Source of the DNA: Leptoclinus maculatus
Taxonomy: Eukaryota > Chordata > Actinopteri > Perciformes > Stichaeidae
Direction: 5' to 3'
Length of the DNA: 64,000 nucleotides
Assembly (NCBI GenBank): GCA_032191485.1
Contig: JAVDOI010000016.1
Location: 6,482,270-6,546,269, forward strand
Part shown: positions 1-14,220 of the stretch, piece by piece
Position numbering within the stretch: position 1 is the stretch's first letter
Layout: each line of letters starts with the position of its first letter
Translations under genes and position numbers: made by a program
The notes under the pieces: model-generated
Seen by the model: the letters and a program-made list of their open reading frames with translations, nothing else
Told to the model about the DNA's origin: nothing
Databases searched by the model: none

Positions 1-46
1 CATAATGGGCGCCATGCCAATGGTCGTGCCCTGGAAGTAAACCCCG
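1..46 (-). CDS. adam12: adam12 exon 10, cut by window edge
   Basis: The first 46 nt of this exon encode (S)GVYFQGTTIGMAPIM, the conserved strand leading toward the catalytic helix. The acceptor is TGTCCTTTGCAG at 47-58. The exon continues off the left edge. Confidence 0.95.
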
Positions 47-3000
47 CTGCAAAGGACAGAAGCAGGGTGGGAAGGAGATAAAACACACCGTACGAGAAAA
101 AAACCTCCAGGTAACCACATAGTCTAGTTAATTAATGGGGAACAATGGCTGACTGGGCATTAAAACCCCCATGGTATCTTCTGGGAAATGGTTAGCACTA
201 ATGTAAATTATAAGTGACATAGTAGCTAATGGCCCTTTAAGGGTCGGTTGTTGTGTGTACCAGTAACAGTACTGGGCTCAATACCCACCTTATTAGTTGA
301 GCATTGTCATGAGGTTTCTGGGGCAGCAGTTTGACTTTCCTCCAATCTAGGAACTCGTGCAGGGTGGAGAAGGGATCCTGGGTGATGGGACATTTATCAG
401 AGTCACTCCACACCTCCAGACCCACCAGAGCCACCCGGATGTTCAGGGCCCTGTAGAACTGTTGATAAGCAGGGAGTCAGCGTGGATAGAAAAGGCCAGG
501 GGAGCTATAGAGTTTAGGTTACGTGAATGATCAAAGACTTTCAAAAAGATGTGGTTTCTTAATATGGCAGCCCTGAGTCGTGGATGTAGAGTAAGAACTG
601 GATACCAGGAAGCCTTTCTTCCAACATTTTGTCGTATGTGGCTGGCGAGCAACTGGATTGAATAGGCTCCATCTTGGGGTCTGGTATGCAGTTCTTATTA
701 TACATCCATGTCCCTATTAAATGAAAGTTGCTGTGTGCATTAACGAGAACGTCTCTTTTTATGTTTTTCACTTGATCAGTGCACGTCTTCTTCATGTCTT
801 TATCTATGCTTCCCTTAAGTAAATCCATCTGCCCACTGCATCTGCTAGCTATAGATCCATAGCTAGAAGAGGTTCTGGACAAACTGAAAGCAGCTGTTTT
901 CGTGCGATATTAATATATCACACATTAATCTCTGCTGCCAGTAATATTTATATTTAAATAAAGTGATTTATCCCTTCTGTGCAAAAGGGGAGAGGTTGGT
1001 TTACCTTGTCCACGTAATTGGCTATCTCCGCCAGTCTCTGTTTCACCTTTTCCACGTCCCTCCCCTGTTTCTGAAACTGGGAAAAACAAAAATGTGATGA
1101 AAAAGGAGCATTTACACCCAGAAGTATAGTGGCGCTGATGAGGACGTGAATGACACCGTAGTTACAGTCATTTTCGGAACTAAAAAGCATGGAAGAACAC
1201 GGGACACCCACAAAGGCAATACGTTTTCCTGAGTGCTAGGCAGCTTGTCAAGCTGTGACCATCTGGATCTAGAAAAATCTCCTAGTGTTAGAGAGACAAA
1301 TGGCAAGGCCGCAGGGAGCAGGCGTATTGGCAGATCTGACAGCCGGCAAAGCTTTTGATCCAAACTGCAGCAAAGTCAGACTTACTATTCCTAACCTACT
1401 TGTGTATCCACCTTGCGCTGGGTGCTGGACCTCAGCAACGTACTTGATCCCCTATCCTTTTGTCTTTTTCTTTATTTCCTTTTTGCTTTCCATTCAGGTT
1501 GTGGGCATTAGCAGAGGGCCGCCAGGAGGAAACCCCACAATGAGCCTGTCAGTGCTTATGGGAGACTCTTCTGTATCCACACCGCTTTTTCCGGTTTCCT
1601 GTCCGAGCCGGCTGGGGAATCGTTCAGCACTTCCTGTCAAAACGGAGCCTCTGCCACAAGACCACACTGCTTGTTGCACACTGACCTAATTCAGCAGCCC
1701 CGGTGGGACCCGCTCTACAGTTACTACAGCCGTGCCCTGATTTCCTTCTGCTTATAACACGAAGGGTTGTTGCATTACCTCTCTGTTGTCTGCAACAATG
1801 ATCAGCTCAACGTACTTGGTTGTCTTCTGAGTATGCCTTTTATGCTGAAGGAAAAAAAAACAGAAATGCTGCAATGTTAGAAATATTTTAAGATTTGTTA
1901 AAGAAAATGTTTTTCAAGGACTTTTGCCCACTTCTTCCTCCTTTAATATCTGGGTACTTCTTCAAGCACTGGAAAATAGCAGAGTAGCACAATTGATGTG
2001 CCAGCGCGTTGCGTGGGCCTACATTAATAGCCAAGATAAATCACAACTTTTTACACTCCAGTTTCTGTAATAAAAATACTTAATTGGTGAGCTTCAGATG
2101 TGCTGGTAGGCCAAGTTTGTTACTTTTGGAAATAGCCAATTGACTGTCAGCTGTAGATTCATATTGAACATGCAGATAATGAGACGTAATTGTGTAATTT
2201 AACTCTTGGCAAGAAAGTGAATAAATAGGCAAGTTTCCCTAAAAGCTACTACTAAGCCACCAGCATTTTCATCTCGTTTCCCAGGACATTACACAAAGCA
2301 TGCCGGGTCATACAGCCATATTTATTGATCTTTTTGCCCAAATAACCCGTCTGCTAAGGCAGAACTGATGCTCTTCTCAAATTGCAACGCCCAGATATTA
2401 CTCAGGGGTCATTAAGTACTGCATGTTGGTACGTTTTACTTCCTGACTCAAATGGAGTTTTTAATGCTTGGGAATAGTGGCAGATGGATGCTGCACCTGC
2501 TCCATGCAAATCCTCGGCCAAACCTGCATGGTCCCTCTACTTTGGGCTCTAAGCGAAGATAAAATGTGTCAAGCTCATGGCAACACCCTCTGGGAACTTA
2601 TCCAAACTGGTCTACTTGCCAGTTTGCTGATCTTTGGTCAAACGCCCATTTATTTTTCATCAAGTGAATGTTAGCCTTACCCGTCACAAACATTTGACGA
2701 TTAAATACAGCAAAAACAAATCTGCTCAAGTTGATGACTATGTAGTTTTGGACTGTGATATCCACATATCCATAGCTCTCTAATACATAATACAAATCTC
2801 ACCCTTGTGTGGAAGGACTGAAAGGGGCTTTTGATGTGGTTTTCAGGGGCAACAGAGGACATGTTGAAGCCATGGCCGCAGGCTCCTGGGGTCATTGTGA
2901 GTTCTTCCACCCGGTAGATGAAGTGGGCACCGGTGTCATGTCCAGATACCGGCTCAATGATGAATGTCTTGTTTTCAAGTGCGATGAAGCCTCTGCAGAG

Positions 3001-6000
3001 ACAGCAGAGCAAGTCTGAAAACAAAGCCTGAAAACATAACCAATCACCCAAACCCACAATTTGACTGAATGTGGCTGACTCTAATGGAATATGCTACAAT
3101 TCAGGTGGCACTTTCTTTCTACAGGCCCACTTTTACTGTCAAAAATATAAAAGATTGTATTTTTGACAACAGGGGCCAAGCCACACAGAGCTTCTAAACA
3201 TTGGCCTTGTGATCATTACAGCTCCTCGTGGCTTTATGCACAAAAGCTCTATAAAATTCACAAAGTAGTTCAGTATTATAAAACATCAGCCGTCTTCATG
3301 TGTACTTTGTCACTGAAATAATCTCATTTTTCAGATCATTAGTAGTCCTAAATTGTTCGTCAGCTATCGCGTTGCTGAAATGGCAAACTAAACACTTTCT
3401 GTTTCCAAAAATGTTTCCTTGCTGTATAGTTAAGCAGGAGATGACATTGCGGTCATTAGCAGCAGCAAGAAGCCAATTACTGCCAAAACGATATTAACTG
3501 GATGCCTCTGTGGACAAAGACAATGAGGCGTGACATTTCCTCCAATTCCTGCGAGTCACACATCAACTTACTGACAGCGGGCTTAAGGGGCTAAAGAGCA
3601 ATGGGCTGCTGTGCGGAGTGACTTAAGTAAATACAAACATTGCAGTGGCAAATAGCGCTTAAAGGGCAGCGTTGAGATGCGGCTTGAATACAAAATGATG
3701 GTTATGTTTCTTACCGAAGGCCTGTGCAGGTGCTGAGGGTGACATCGGAGTCTGGATGCGCCTGCACTTCCCCGTGGTAGTAGCAGTTATTCTAAGAGAG
3801 GTACATTTTGTATTTAAAAAGGGACATATGTTCATTTTCACGTTCATACTTGTATTTTGGGTTTCTAATAGAACATTTTTACATGATTTAATGTTTAAAA
3901 AACGCATTATTTTTCTCATACGGTCTGTCTGAATATACTCTGTATTCACGCTCCGTCTGAAACACTGTATTTTAGCGCCTGTCTCTTTAAGCCCCGCCTC
4001 CTGGAAAAGCCCAGTCTGCTCTGATTGGCTCGCTAGAGAAATCCGATGCACTTTTAATTTGCAAAGGTAGATCTGAAGCCATGGGTGGAGATACTCAGAT
4101 GGGGGGGGGGGGTCGGTATATTCTAATGAGCCAGCATGAGTTTTTCATGAGACGTCCCCTGTACATACTGTAGCTGAAAATATTTTATGCAAAGAAAGCT
4201 TCAACCGCTTGATAATATAATTGAATATGTATTTAAAAAAGACAAAACAAGAGCTGCTTGGTACAGTGTTTCCTGCTATCCTTTTTGAAATAAATGCAAA
4301 CTACACAGTTGCAAAGGGAAGCAGGAGAACTGAGACGGATGGCAGGGGACAGTAAAGTGGTAATTGTTTTTCATTCATTATTCCGCCAGAGTGGTCTAGC
4401 AGAAGGAAAAGGGGACATTTAAGGCTCCTCAGACTGAAAAACACTGTTGCCAGAGCACAAGGAGAGCAGAGGAAGCGACTCTCGTTAAGAGGGAACACAC
4501 ACCTCCATTTACTGTCTGGAAGCACTCCAGGCCTCTTAAATCAACTGTCATTAGTCACTACGCTGACCATCTCTCATCTCAAATATTGAATTGCGGGAGG
4601 AAATACTTTGGGGGTAAGATAATTTATTTTGCAGTACAGTGCAAGTTACTGAGCCAGGTGGTGATGGAAATGGAGATTCATTACATTTAGTGTAAAAATA
4701 GAGCAGCTACAAAGGCTCTGTGCTTAGGCTATGCTTGACCTAGATTAGTTCACCTTTTCATACAAGAACACAGGCAGGGGGAGTGATTGTCTTCCTCAGT
4801 TATCCCCAATGTGTCAGTGACTTTTAAAGTAGCTGAATGCATTCCAAGGGAAATATGTAGTTATAAGCTCATTTTTTTTAGATTTCCTGAAGCTACACAA
4901 AGCAGAGCAGAGATGGAATACGTCCCCATTAACCCCTTAGAATCCGGTTATATTTCCCCTTAAGTGGCTTTAAGGTTGGAAGAATAATTAACAATTCCCG
5001 CTCCGGTTCATCTTACAGGTGTTGACTTGTGTGCTAGAGCAGATGCAGCAAAGTCATTATGTTTAGATTCTTTCCGTCTTATCAGATAATTCATAAAACG
5101 GTATATTTACCTCTTCACATCTTTCCACTGCACCCTGATTAACACATGGATGATTGCAGTTCACTGACAGCAGGTAGTGGAATTGTGCCGCTGCGTAAAG
5201 CTTATCTAAGACAATACAGTACGTCTATTTGACAGCCTGATGCAATGCTTGCAGCATCATTCCCACTCAAGATTAAAGGCGAGCGAGAGAGAGAGTGGAA
5301 AACACTGTTTGTATAACTTTGCGGGAAATAGACCTGTCAGCCATTGCTGTTGTAAGCGTCAAACTGCGTCAAACTGTCCTCACCGCCGTTCAATTAAACA
5401 GTGATTGAATTAAACCGCAAAAGATCAAAAGAGTCTGTTAAGTAAGTCAAAAAGAAAGAAAGAGAGAATGCTTTTCAGAGTCCTAAATCACAGAAACGTT
5501 ATCCAATGGCTGCTTTCAACCTAAGTTGAAATAAGAAATACCTTCATCATACAACACAGAACCAGTTCTGCCACAGCGGCACAGTGAGTATAGCTTCGAT
5601 AAGTACTCGAAACTCAAATTGAACATCAATCTTTTCTTCATTTTCAAGAGTAGCAGGCACTCTCCTGCTTAACACGGCCAGCGTGCACAACAGAAAGTCA
5701 CAAGTACTCCGGAATAGATCAGCTGCTAAAAGGGGATTCCATAATGAAATCCTGATGGCAATGTTGGCTGAAAACCAGCCAGCATAAAACACAGCTTATC
5801 ATGAAGTAGGCCACAGGATGGGTGTGCTGGGCACCAACAGCCAGAGGCTTCCAAATGCACATGGGTGACATTATAGCTAAAAAAAAAAAACAATCAAAAT
5901 AAACTATCTATTTTCAATCCTTCATTAGATTCAGCGTTGATTATAATCTATAATACCGATCCTCTACAAGTAAAAAAAAAAAAAAAAACATCTGTCTTCG

Positions 6001-6172
6001 TGATCACTTTTAAAGGGTCACTTTTTTACAGCGTCGCCGCACGTTAACTCGACCGTAAATGTCAAAAGCACTTGAGTGTCACCGTACCGTGAAGTTGTGA
6101 CTGCCGGTGACTGCACTTCCATCCTCCCGGTAATGTGTCTCAGTGTAATGGCCTGCAAAAAGACCCCTAAGA

Positions 6173-6203
<31 letters not shown>

Positions 6204-9200
6204 GACACATCAAACACCAGGTATTCTTTCACCACTGTGAATCTGAAGGGAAAAAAAGTCTGTTTTAAGACAACTAACAAAACTCGACCCTTAGTCGACT
6301 TTTTTAGTGTTGCTTGGGAGGATTTGGGGGATAATGTGGATGACATGCTTAGCATTCTGAGGCCAGGAGAGACTTTTCCTGTGAATGTATATCAATGTGA
6401 ATTTATTGTACGTGTCCTTGAATCCCCTGGCATGGCAATGACTGAGTAGAATCCCTGCTGAGGTCATTATTTCGTGCACGTGGGTTTGCGGTGCACATGA
6501 GTGTGTGTGTGTGTGTGGACATATTTTAAACTGTGTGTCCGCGTGTGTGTGTGTGTGTGTGATGGTTCTCCTCCAAGGGCCATGAGCAGATGGACGCAGT
6601 GAGCCCCACCCCGAGCATTGGCAGAGGAGCAGCAGGAACACCCATCTCTTGCAGCTGCATAATCGCACTGACATCAGGCAGGATGAGCTCAGGTCGCATG
6701 AATGTGTGTGTGTGTGTGTGTGTGTGTAAGAAAGAGAGAGAGAGGGAGTACTAGCAGGTAAGAAGGTAACAGCAAGTGAAAAATGCAACTCTGTATGTGA
6801 CATGATTCATGCAATTAAACAAGCAGACAAAACGTTTCAGAACAATGTCACAAGTTGTCTGACTTTTTTTTCTGCAGAAAAACACGAGATGCATTATAGA
6901 CAGAGGAGGAGATGGAGAGGAGGCAGTGTTTGTCCAAATCACAGTGGAAATCATTCATATCCCACAGCGCTCTGATATCCCACGCAGCTTGCACGGACCA
7001 AATTAGATGAGGGTGGATTAAGCCATTAATGTACGTTTTTACACACTTCAGGACCATTTCATATCTTATCTGTACATTCAAAGTTCATTTTCTATGACCC
7101 GTTTAAAAAAAAGGATCCATCCTCCGAGGACCGAGCCTGACCACATTTAACTACATTAAATACTTATTATGGCTTTAATGTGCCTTATCAGGCTATTAGC
7201 GAGTTCTTAAACCGATCTGATAAGCTGGCGGCCAGTAATCACTTTAAAGAGCCCGGTATGTCTCATTAAAAATGGATGACACATCAGAGGCAAGCGTGTG
7301 CTTAATGGAAAAATCCCCAAATAGGCATCTTTATACTTAACTTGCAAAAAGCAGTGTTTGAGAAGGGACACTGATAAACACCCACTTCATGAAAACACCA
7401 GCGCAAAACTGTGATGTTTTTGTTTTGTTGAAAGGAGGGCAAATTCAATATGCTCTAATACGGGATGTGTTTGCAGTAAAGACGGGATTTGTGTCATTTG
7501 AGCGGTAATTCCAACGCAAATGCTCGCGTGCTGTACTCTGAGGGCACGTTTGGGAGCAGCGTGGCCCCCCCGGTACTACGACACACACTGTATTAGAGCT
7601 GCAGCTCTTACATGATGGAATCGGCCTGTAATCAACTCCTTTGGCAGGAGTACACAGATTTTATGAGGCCGTGAGGGTTTACTGTGCGTTTGAGAAGAGT
7701 TTGCTTTGCCATGGCTGGTTACCTGTTAGCTCTGTGATGTGGGGTTGTGTACCTCACACACACAGCTGGAAAGGACCCGTTGGTTCTCATTTCGTTACAG
7801 CTCTACCGTGTTCCCTCTTTGCCTTTTTTTTACTGACCCACGATAGAGAGAGAAATATATCGGAGCGGTTGGACTGACCGCAACCTTTTAAAAAACAGAC
7901 CTTGGATTTACTTTCTCCTGAGTGTATTCTAAACAAGATTTGACATTTTCATTGAGAGCAGATAGAGAATGTCATCCCCACTGCACCCGAGACGTGTTGT
8001 TTGTGTTCAACCACTGAAGCCCGTTGGAGGAGGAAGGCGAGGGCGCCGTTTCTCTCTGAATACCAGAATACTTTCCTGTGCTTATACCGACCTATTCTTA
8101 GCAACAACTACCCACCTCCATCCCTGTGTTCGTCAAGAGCAACATGCAGCTAATCAAATACAGTTCAGATGGAGAATGGCAGATGAGAATTGGTCTGATG
8201 AAACATACATATATGCTTTTCTGACTTTCTTTTCCAAAAAATGTTGAAAAAAAAACGTTTTCATCAGATGTATAAATCTCCTCTAATAGCGTGAGTCGAT
8301 GCTCCTACGTGTGTGTTGCGATTCATTAGTCTCACGTCTAATTAAAGATTCACTAATAGTCGCCCAGGTTAATTGTGATGGATGAGGGGCTCTTTAATGG
8401 AGCCTCTGGGAGTAAGAAAACACTGTTATTTCTCTTAAAACATAATCCCTCATCTCTTTTTAGCATCTTTATCATCAAACTGCTCTTCAGAACGTATTGG
8501 ATTTCTCTGAAAATTCATTCAGGGCATTAATTATTGATTATTTTCTCAAAGCCAGATGAATAGCTTTCGAAATTGTCCTTTTAGAGTCTTGTGTGTTGTC
8601 CGCGCTAATGTTGTTTGAACAAAATTAGGAGTATGATTTGCTATTTCTACTAATAGTCTCAGATGAACAAATGTTCCGGTTCCCTTTCTGTCTCTTGGCA
8701 TCAGTGGATAGCTGACATACAGTACATCCGACACAACAATCAATGAATGGCTGCCGCAGATATGAATATCACAAAGCAGCGACCAGGCAGAAGAAAAACT
8801 CATTACAGTCTGTTGCTGTTGTTGCGTTTCATTTGAAAAGAACAAATCAAACCGAACTTTCCTTTTCTTTCAAAAAGGGTACAGTGTTCTGTGCAAATGT
8901 AAAGCGTGGAGCCTCATTTCCATACATGTGACTCCATGCCTCATGTAATAACTCACCATTACACAATGCCCCTTGAGCACGAAACCATTTGAGAGAAATG
9001 TGGCTCCTCTCGCAGTCTCCCTGCTTCCTTTGAAGGCTGCTAACTTCAGTGATTTCTTTTAATCCCTTCTCCCCCACGAGCCTAACCCTAAGCCTTCCTA
9101 TAGCTGCTACGTACGGTACTGTATGCCAAAACTTGAAAAAGAGCACACTACTACAGAAGGGAAGAGAGATAAAGAAAGAAGAGGAACTAAAGAGGTGTGG

Positions 9201-12200
9201 TTGACAAGTTTAATTCTATTTCCACATACGGCTGGCGTTTCCAAATTGATTTACATACAGCTCAGTGTCCTATCGGCTTAGGCTTGGCTGTAGCGGGGCG
9301 CGCTGGAGTGTACAAAGACAGCGAAGCCAGAGGAAACCAGGGAGGGAAGGAGATGAGGGAGGGAGCGAAACACAAAAATCCCCTGAACTCCAGAATTAGA
9401 GGAGTGCCTTCGTTCACTCGGCTTCTCGGGGCTGCCAAAGATAACTCAAGTACATCTGTGCTTCTCTGGGTAACAACCACATAACTGTAGCTTGTGAAAA
9501 TACAGTAAGTCATAAAGAGGAATCCGTCAATTTTATGACCAACTAATATATTATCTGTTTGGTAACGGGCTTCCCAGTGTCTTCCGTGTCCTTTCTCTGT
9601 GTTGAACTAGGTTTATCGTGTAAAGCAACGCTAGCGGCTCTGTGAGACAGTATTCAGGCACAGCAGGGCTTTGATCTTAACGCTAACGGCAGTTTATACT
9701 AACGAGCTCTCAATGACAGCGTTAAGATGCTAATGTTTAGCAGGTATACATTCTAACGCCTTAGAATAATCTGCTAATTAGTACAGATCACAGTTGAAGC
9801 AAATGGGATGGTCAATAGTTTTGACAGGGACATACATAAGGGTGACACAAAAGTTATTACAAGTCATCCTTTGGGTAACACGAACGTCTGTACAAAATTC
9901 CATTCAATCCATGAAGTAGTTTTCGAGCCATTTCACACTAAATGCAGGCAGATGTATCCTCTTGGGACAATGAATGTCTGCACCACATTTCATGTCAATC
10001 CAACCAACAGTTGTTGAGATATATTAAGTACGAGCTACAGGGACGAACGTTACTTGAGTCCAACTTTCCTTTTCATCAGTCCATCACAAAGAGGGTACAG
10101 TCATTCAAACAACATTCTCAGTCTGTGTCCTTCACCTCGGACTCCACATCAGTAAAACAAACTGCAGAGGGAGAAACAAGGTTCTCTGCAGCAGTGAATC
10201 ATGTTATAGTTATACAGTTACTGTGGGGGTGGGGGGGGGGGGGGGGGGGGCTGTCTCTTTTTTACTCAAAACCGAAGGCATTCATGGGAAAACTGAAAAT
10301 GCTTGATAACATATTCAAATGACATTTTCACATTTGAGCTACATCACTGACCATATAATCTCCCTTCTGACTGCTTGACCTGTTATCTGTGGTGGGAGGG
10401 GGAGGGGGGTAGGAGCCATGAAAGATATTATGTGGGTGTGAGACTGTGAGGTCAGATACTTGTTCTCCTTGGGGAATAGGAGGCTTCTGATCAGTGGCTG
10501 TTGGGAAGCAGAAGTACAGACGCTGATGTACTGCAGGTACCCACGGTGGGTTGTACCAGCGAGAGGTGGCTGTAGGACCGTGTTCGACGAACGCCTTAAG
10601 ATATATAAGATAGAAGTATATGTCCATAGCGTGGGCTTGTGGATCAGTTGTCAGATATTTGTTTAAGTATGTGATAGTATCAGTCCATTTCTCTCCTCTG
10701 GGTACGCCTTCCTTCTCTCATATCGTCTTTAAATCTCTAAAGTGGTTTATTTTCTTTAATAGCACGGCGATGGAAACCTTATCTTTCATGCTTCCAGATA
10801 TTCTTCCTATTACCACCCATTGCTTTTTACGAGCACTGCTTTTAACTACCAATAGAGTCTAAATAAGTCTTAACAATTGACAACAGAATACGGGTGACAT
10901 TAGAAGGCTGCAGGTGCAAAACAAGGATTCAAAAATGATGCTGTGGTGTCAAACCCCAAACCCTTTGATACTTCTAACGACAGCACACGTCTGGTGGATG
11001 TGAAACATTGCAACTTGTACTGAAGCTAAATGAATGTTATTATTTCCCTTTTGGTTGGTAAACTAAACCACAACAGCTAACGGTAGTGACGTACAGCAGA
11101 GCTGTTAGAGAATGAACCGTTTCATAGCTGTTGGCCTTCACGCCGCACTGGACATATTTTCCCTCGTAACTGTACAAAGAGCATGATGTCATATTACCAG
11201 CGCACCCTTTAAAGGGAATAGTTTGGCAAATCTGGGGGGGTGGGGTGGGGGGGGATGCTCTCATCAGTACAGTAAGAGTGAACCCTGCACATGAATCCAG
11301 GGCCAATCGTCTCACTCCTCTCTCCGAGTACGGTGAGCCGCCTCTCTCCACAGGCTGCACCGCTGAGGCAGTTTGTGGAAATGAATGCTTTAGACTTTTT
11401 ACGAACGTGTGGCTAAAAGAGAGCATGAATTCTTTAGTAGCCTAACGAAGAAGCACAGAACCTTTCTGGGCACCTGGATGGCGACGGTACAAACTGAAAA
11501 TGCCTGAAGGCAACATCACCAACCATTACCGAGCAGTGAAACATTAACTCTTTATATGGGGAGACGTGAGAAAGATACGTTGATAGCACCGAACACATGC
11601 TTAATTGGTCTACTGTAGTAACGATGCAAACAGTTAATCTAAGGAGATCAAGCACTGATCATCATTAAAACACTAATCACTGAAGGAAGAGTGCAAACCC
11701 AACCTCAACCTCCTCTTTGCTAGAGGATTTTAATGTCTTTTATATATAAATATACATTTACTATACGAGGTGGTACTCAACCCACCTTTTTTCTTACTGT
11801 GAACAATTGTGTTGTGTGTGAAAGACAATATTAAACCATATTAGGGGGGGGGTCTGGGTTTAATGTGAAAGAAAATCAGCACACTTCCATATTATTTTCC
11901 TTCAGGGGAAATAGATGATTAACTGTAGTCCTCAATATTACACCACGACTTCTTTCTGGATAATGCTTTTTAATAATTGATCATCTACAGTTATTGTGGG
12001 TCACCTCCTACAAAAAGACATGGCAAGGACTACTGCTTTTTCAAAAGGCTCTGAAACACATCAAAGTTTACTTTGATTATTTGCATGCTTGCCAAACAGA
12101 ATGCAAAAGTCCATTGTACCTCCTGTAATGCTGAAGCTGAGGTACGGATAACAAGTGTGTGGAGTTGCATGGAATCTTCATTAAACGTTAAAGAGAAAGA

Positions 12201-14186
12201 CGTTTTCTCAACAAGCTCTTGACAGAGGTTTTGTATGCCTGCCCAGCACTGAGAGGAACTGTTTTGTTTTTTGGGGGTTTTTGCTTTTGCTGCTTCAATA
12301 TTCCCATCCATAACAAGCTACACACCGGAACTAATGAGTGACTAGGGATCTTCAAGGGAGGTGGCCTATTATTATTCATTGAAAAAGAGTAAACAAATGC
12401 ATAAATGTTAATGTCAGAGGGTTCCTATCTGTCCAATTAATCTATGGTGGCTCCCCTGGGCAGCCTCATTATTCAGCCATACTTTTTTTTGTCTTCAGGG
12501 AAAATATGCAATTAAGAGCTGAGCAGAAAGAAACATATTAAAGACAGTTTTGTCTTTCATTTTTCTTCCCGTTCCTTGAATTTTTTGTCTTGTCAAAAAA
12601 AAAAAAAAAAAATATCATATCAATATGAATCATCTCCAGCCCTCCACATCCATGCCATCCTGTTTGAAATCCTAAAAGTTGACACACTACAGACAACTTT
12701 AAACTTGGAGCTGTAGAAGACAGCTGCTTTAATAGAACACCAGCCGTTGCTCCACTGACTGCACACATCCCAGAACATCAGCCCTCCAGTCCCAGACCGC
12801 ACGAGCCGTCCCGTCCCTCCTCTTAAAAAAAAGTCTCACGTCATTAAACCCACTCTTTACGCTTTCACGGAAGCCGCGCTGATTCTCCGATGAGATAATA
12901 GCACACGATCTGTCATTCTCCACCCCATTACCTCGCAAACATGGCGGAAATGGGAACTTTCACTCGGCGCTGATGTATCATTTTAACATAAGGATCGGGG
13001 TGAGCGATCTGTCACCGACACTGATGCAGTGGAACGGGAGGCGTCGTGACTGCTGGGTATTGAGAGGTAGATGTCAATGATTGGACGGGCAAAGTGCTTT
13101 GAAGCTAATCAGAGACCTGATTTTTGGGGTTTCAAGCTTTACGGCACTTGACATTTCTCTGATAGGTATGGCCAGTGTGAGCGGTCTAAAATACAACACT
13201 GCATTAATCTACCCGCTGACCACAGGATACATAAGTCATAAAGCGTGTGGCCTCTTGATACGGTCTATAAAAGGATTACAAAGAAATGTTCCCCGACCTT
13301 AAAGAGTTTAAGATCAGACTGTATGTGCTGCACAGATCACTGCACACTATATCTTGAAGATGTGCAGTAACCTTGAAGGATAATTCCAACTTGGCTTTTT
13401 TTTTTCTTTCTCTCGTGGGTTTGGCCATCATTCTCACTGGTGGATAAGATCAAACGTAGCGCTCGCCCCCAAATTAATTGCAAAGACGTGGGGAAGCAGC
13501 AACATTGCTCGGGAGAAGAAGCGGGACAAGGCGGGAAACACCAGCAGTGAGACAATCAAATCAAAGAAAGAAAAAAAATAAAGACATAGATGATCTGCAA
13601 GATGAAAATCAAACTGTTTGTTGTGAACATCAATCACAGTTTACAGACTGAATACTGATTCATCTTTAGCCGTCCGTACTTGCCGTAACTGGTTTTGCAT
13701 TCACGCACTTTTCCAGTCCATTTACGGACTATTACAGTTCAGCTTTACCTCCAAATAAAGTGGTCAGACTTAAATAAAGTAATGTTGGCGTGTTCCCAGA
13801 CCTCAGCCATTAATAACCTGTAAAGAGATGACCAAAATTTTTAACAGTTTAACCGTATAAAACTGAATGTTTTCTTGTAGATTTCCATGTTCCAAGAAAG
13901 CATATTCTTCACTTTCAGTATACATTTATCTGCTTCTCCGCCGTTTCAGAATAAAATCAGCAACAGTATGTCTCTGTATTTATATAGAAGACTGGCTTCT
14001 GTGTTTATTTGCGCTGCTGCCCCGGTGTTGTCATGTTTAACCAGACCCAGTACAGCCAAAACTTCCCCTCCATCAGTGACATCATGTGATGCACTTCCTC
14101 TCTGCCTTGTTTTTCCAGGCACATCTGGATTTATTGTGAACACACTTCCTCTCATGTGTATGTGTGTATAGAGCTACCTTATGTGT

Positions 14187-14220
<34 letters not shown>

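Noticed and set aside
3000..3032. Upstream acceptors TTTTCAG for adam12 exon 6
   Set aside because: Using them would add bases that break the conserved GLR-G junction and the phase from exon 5.
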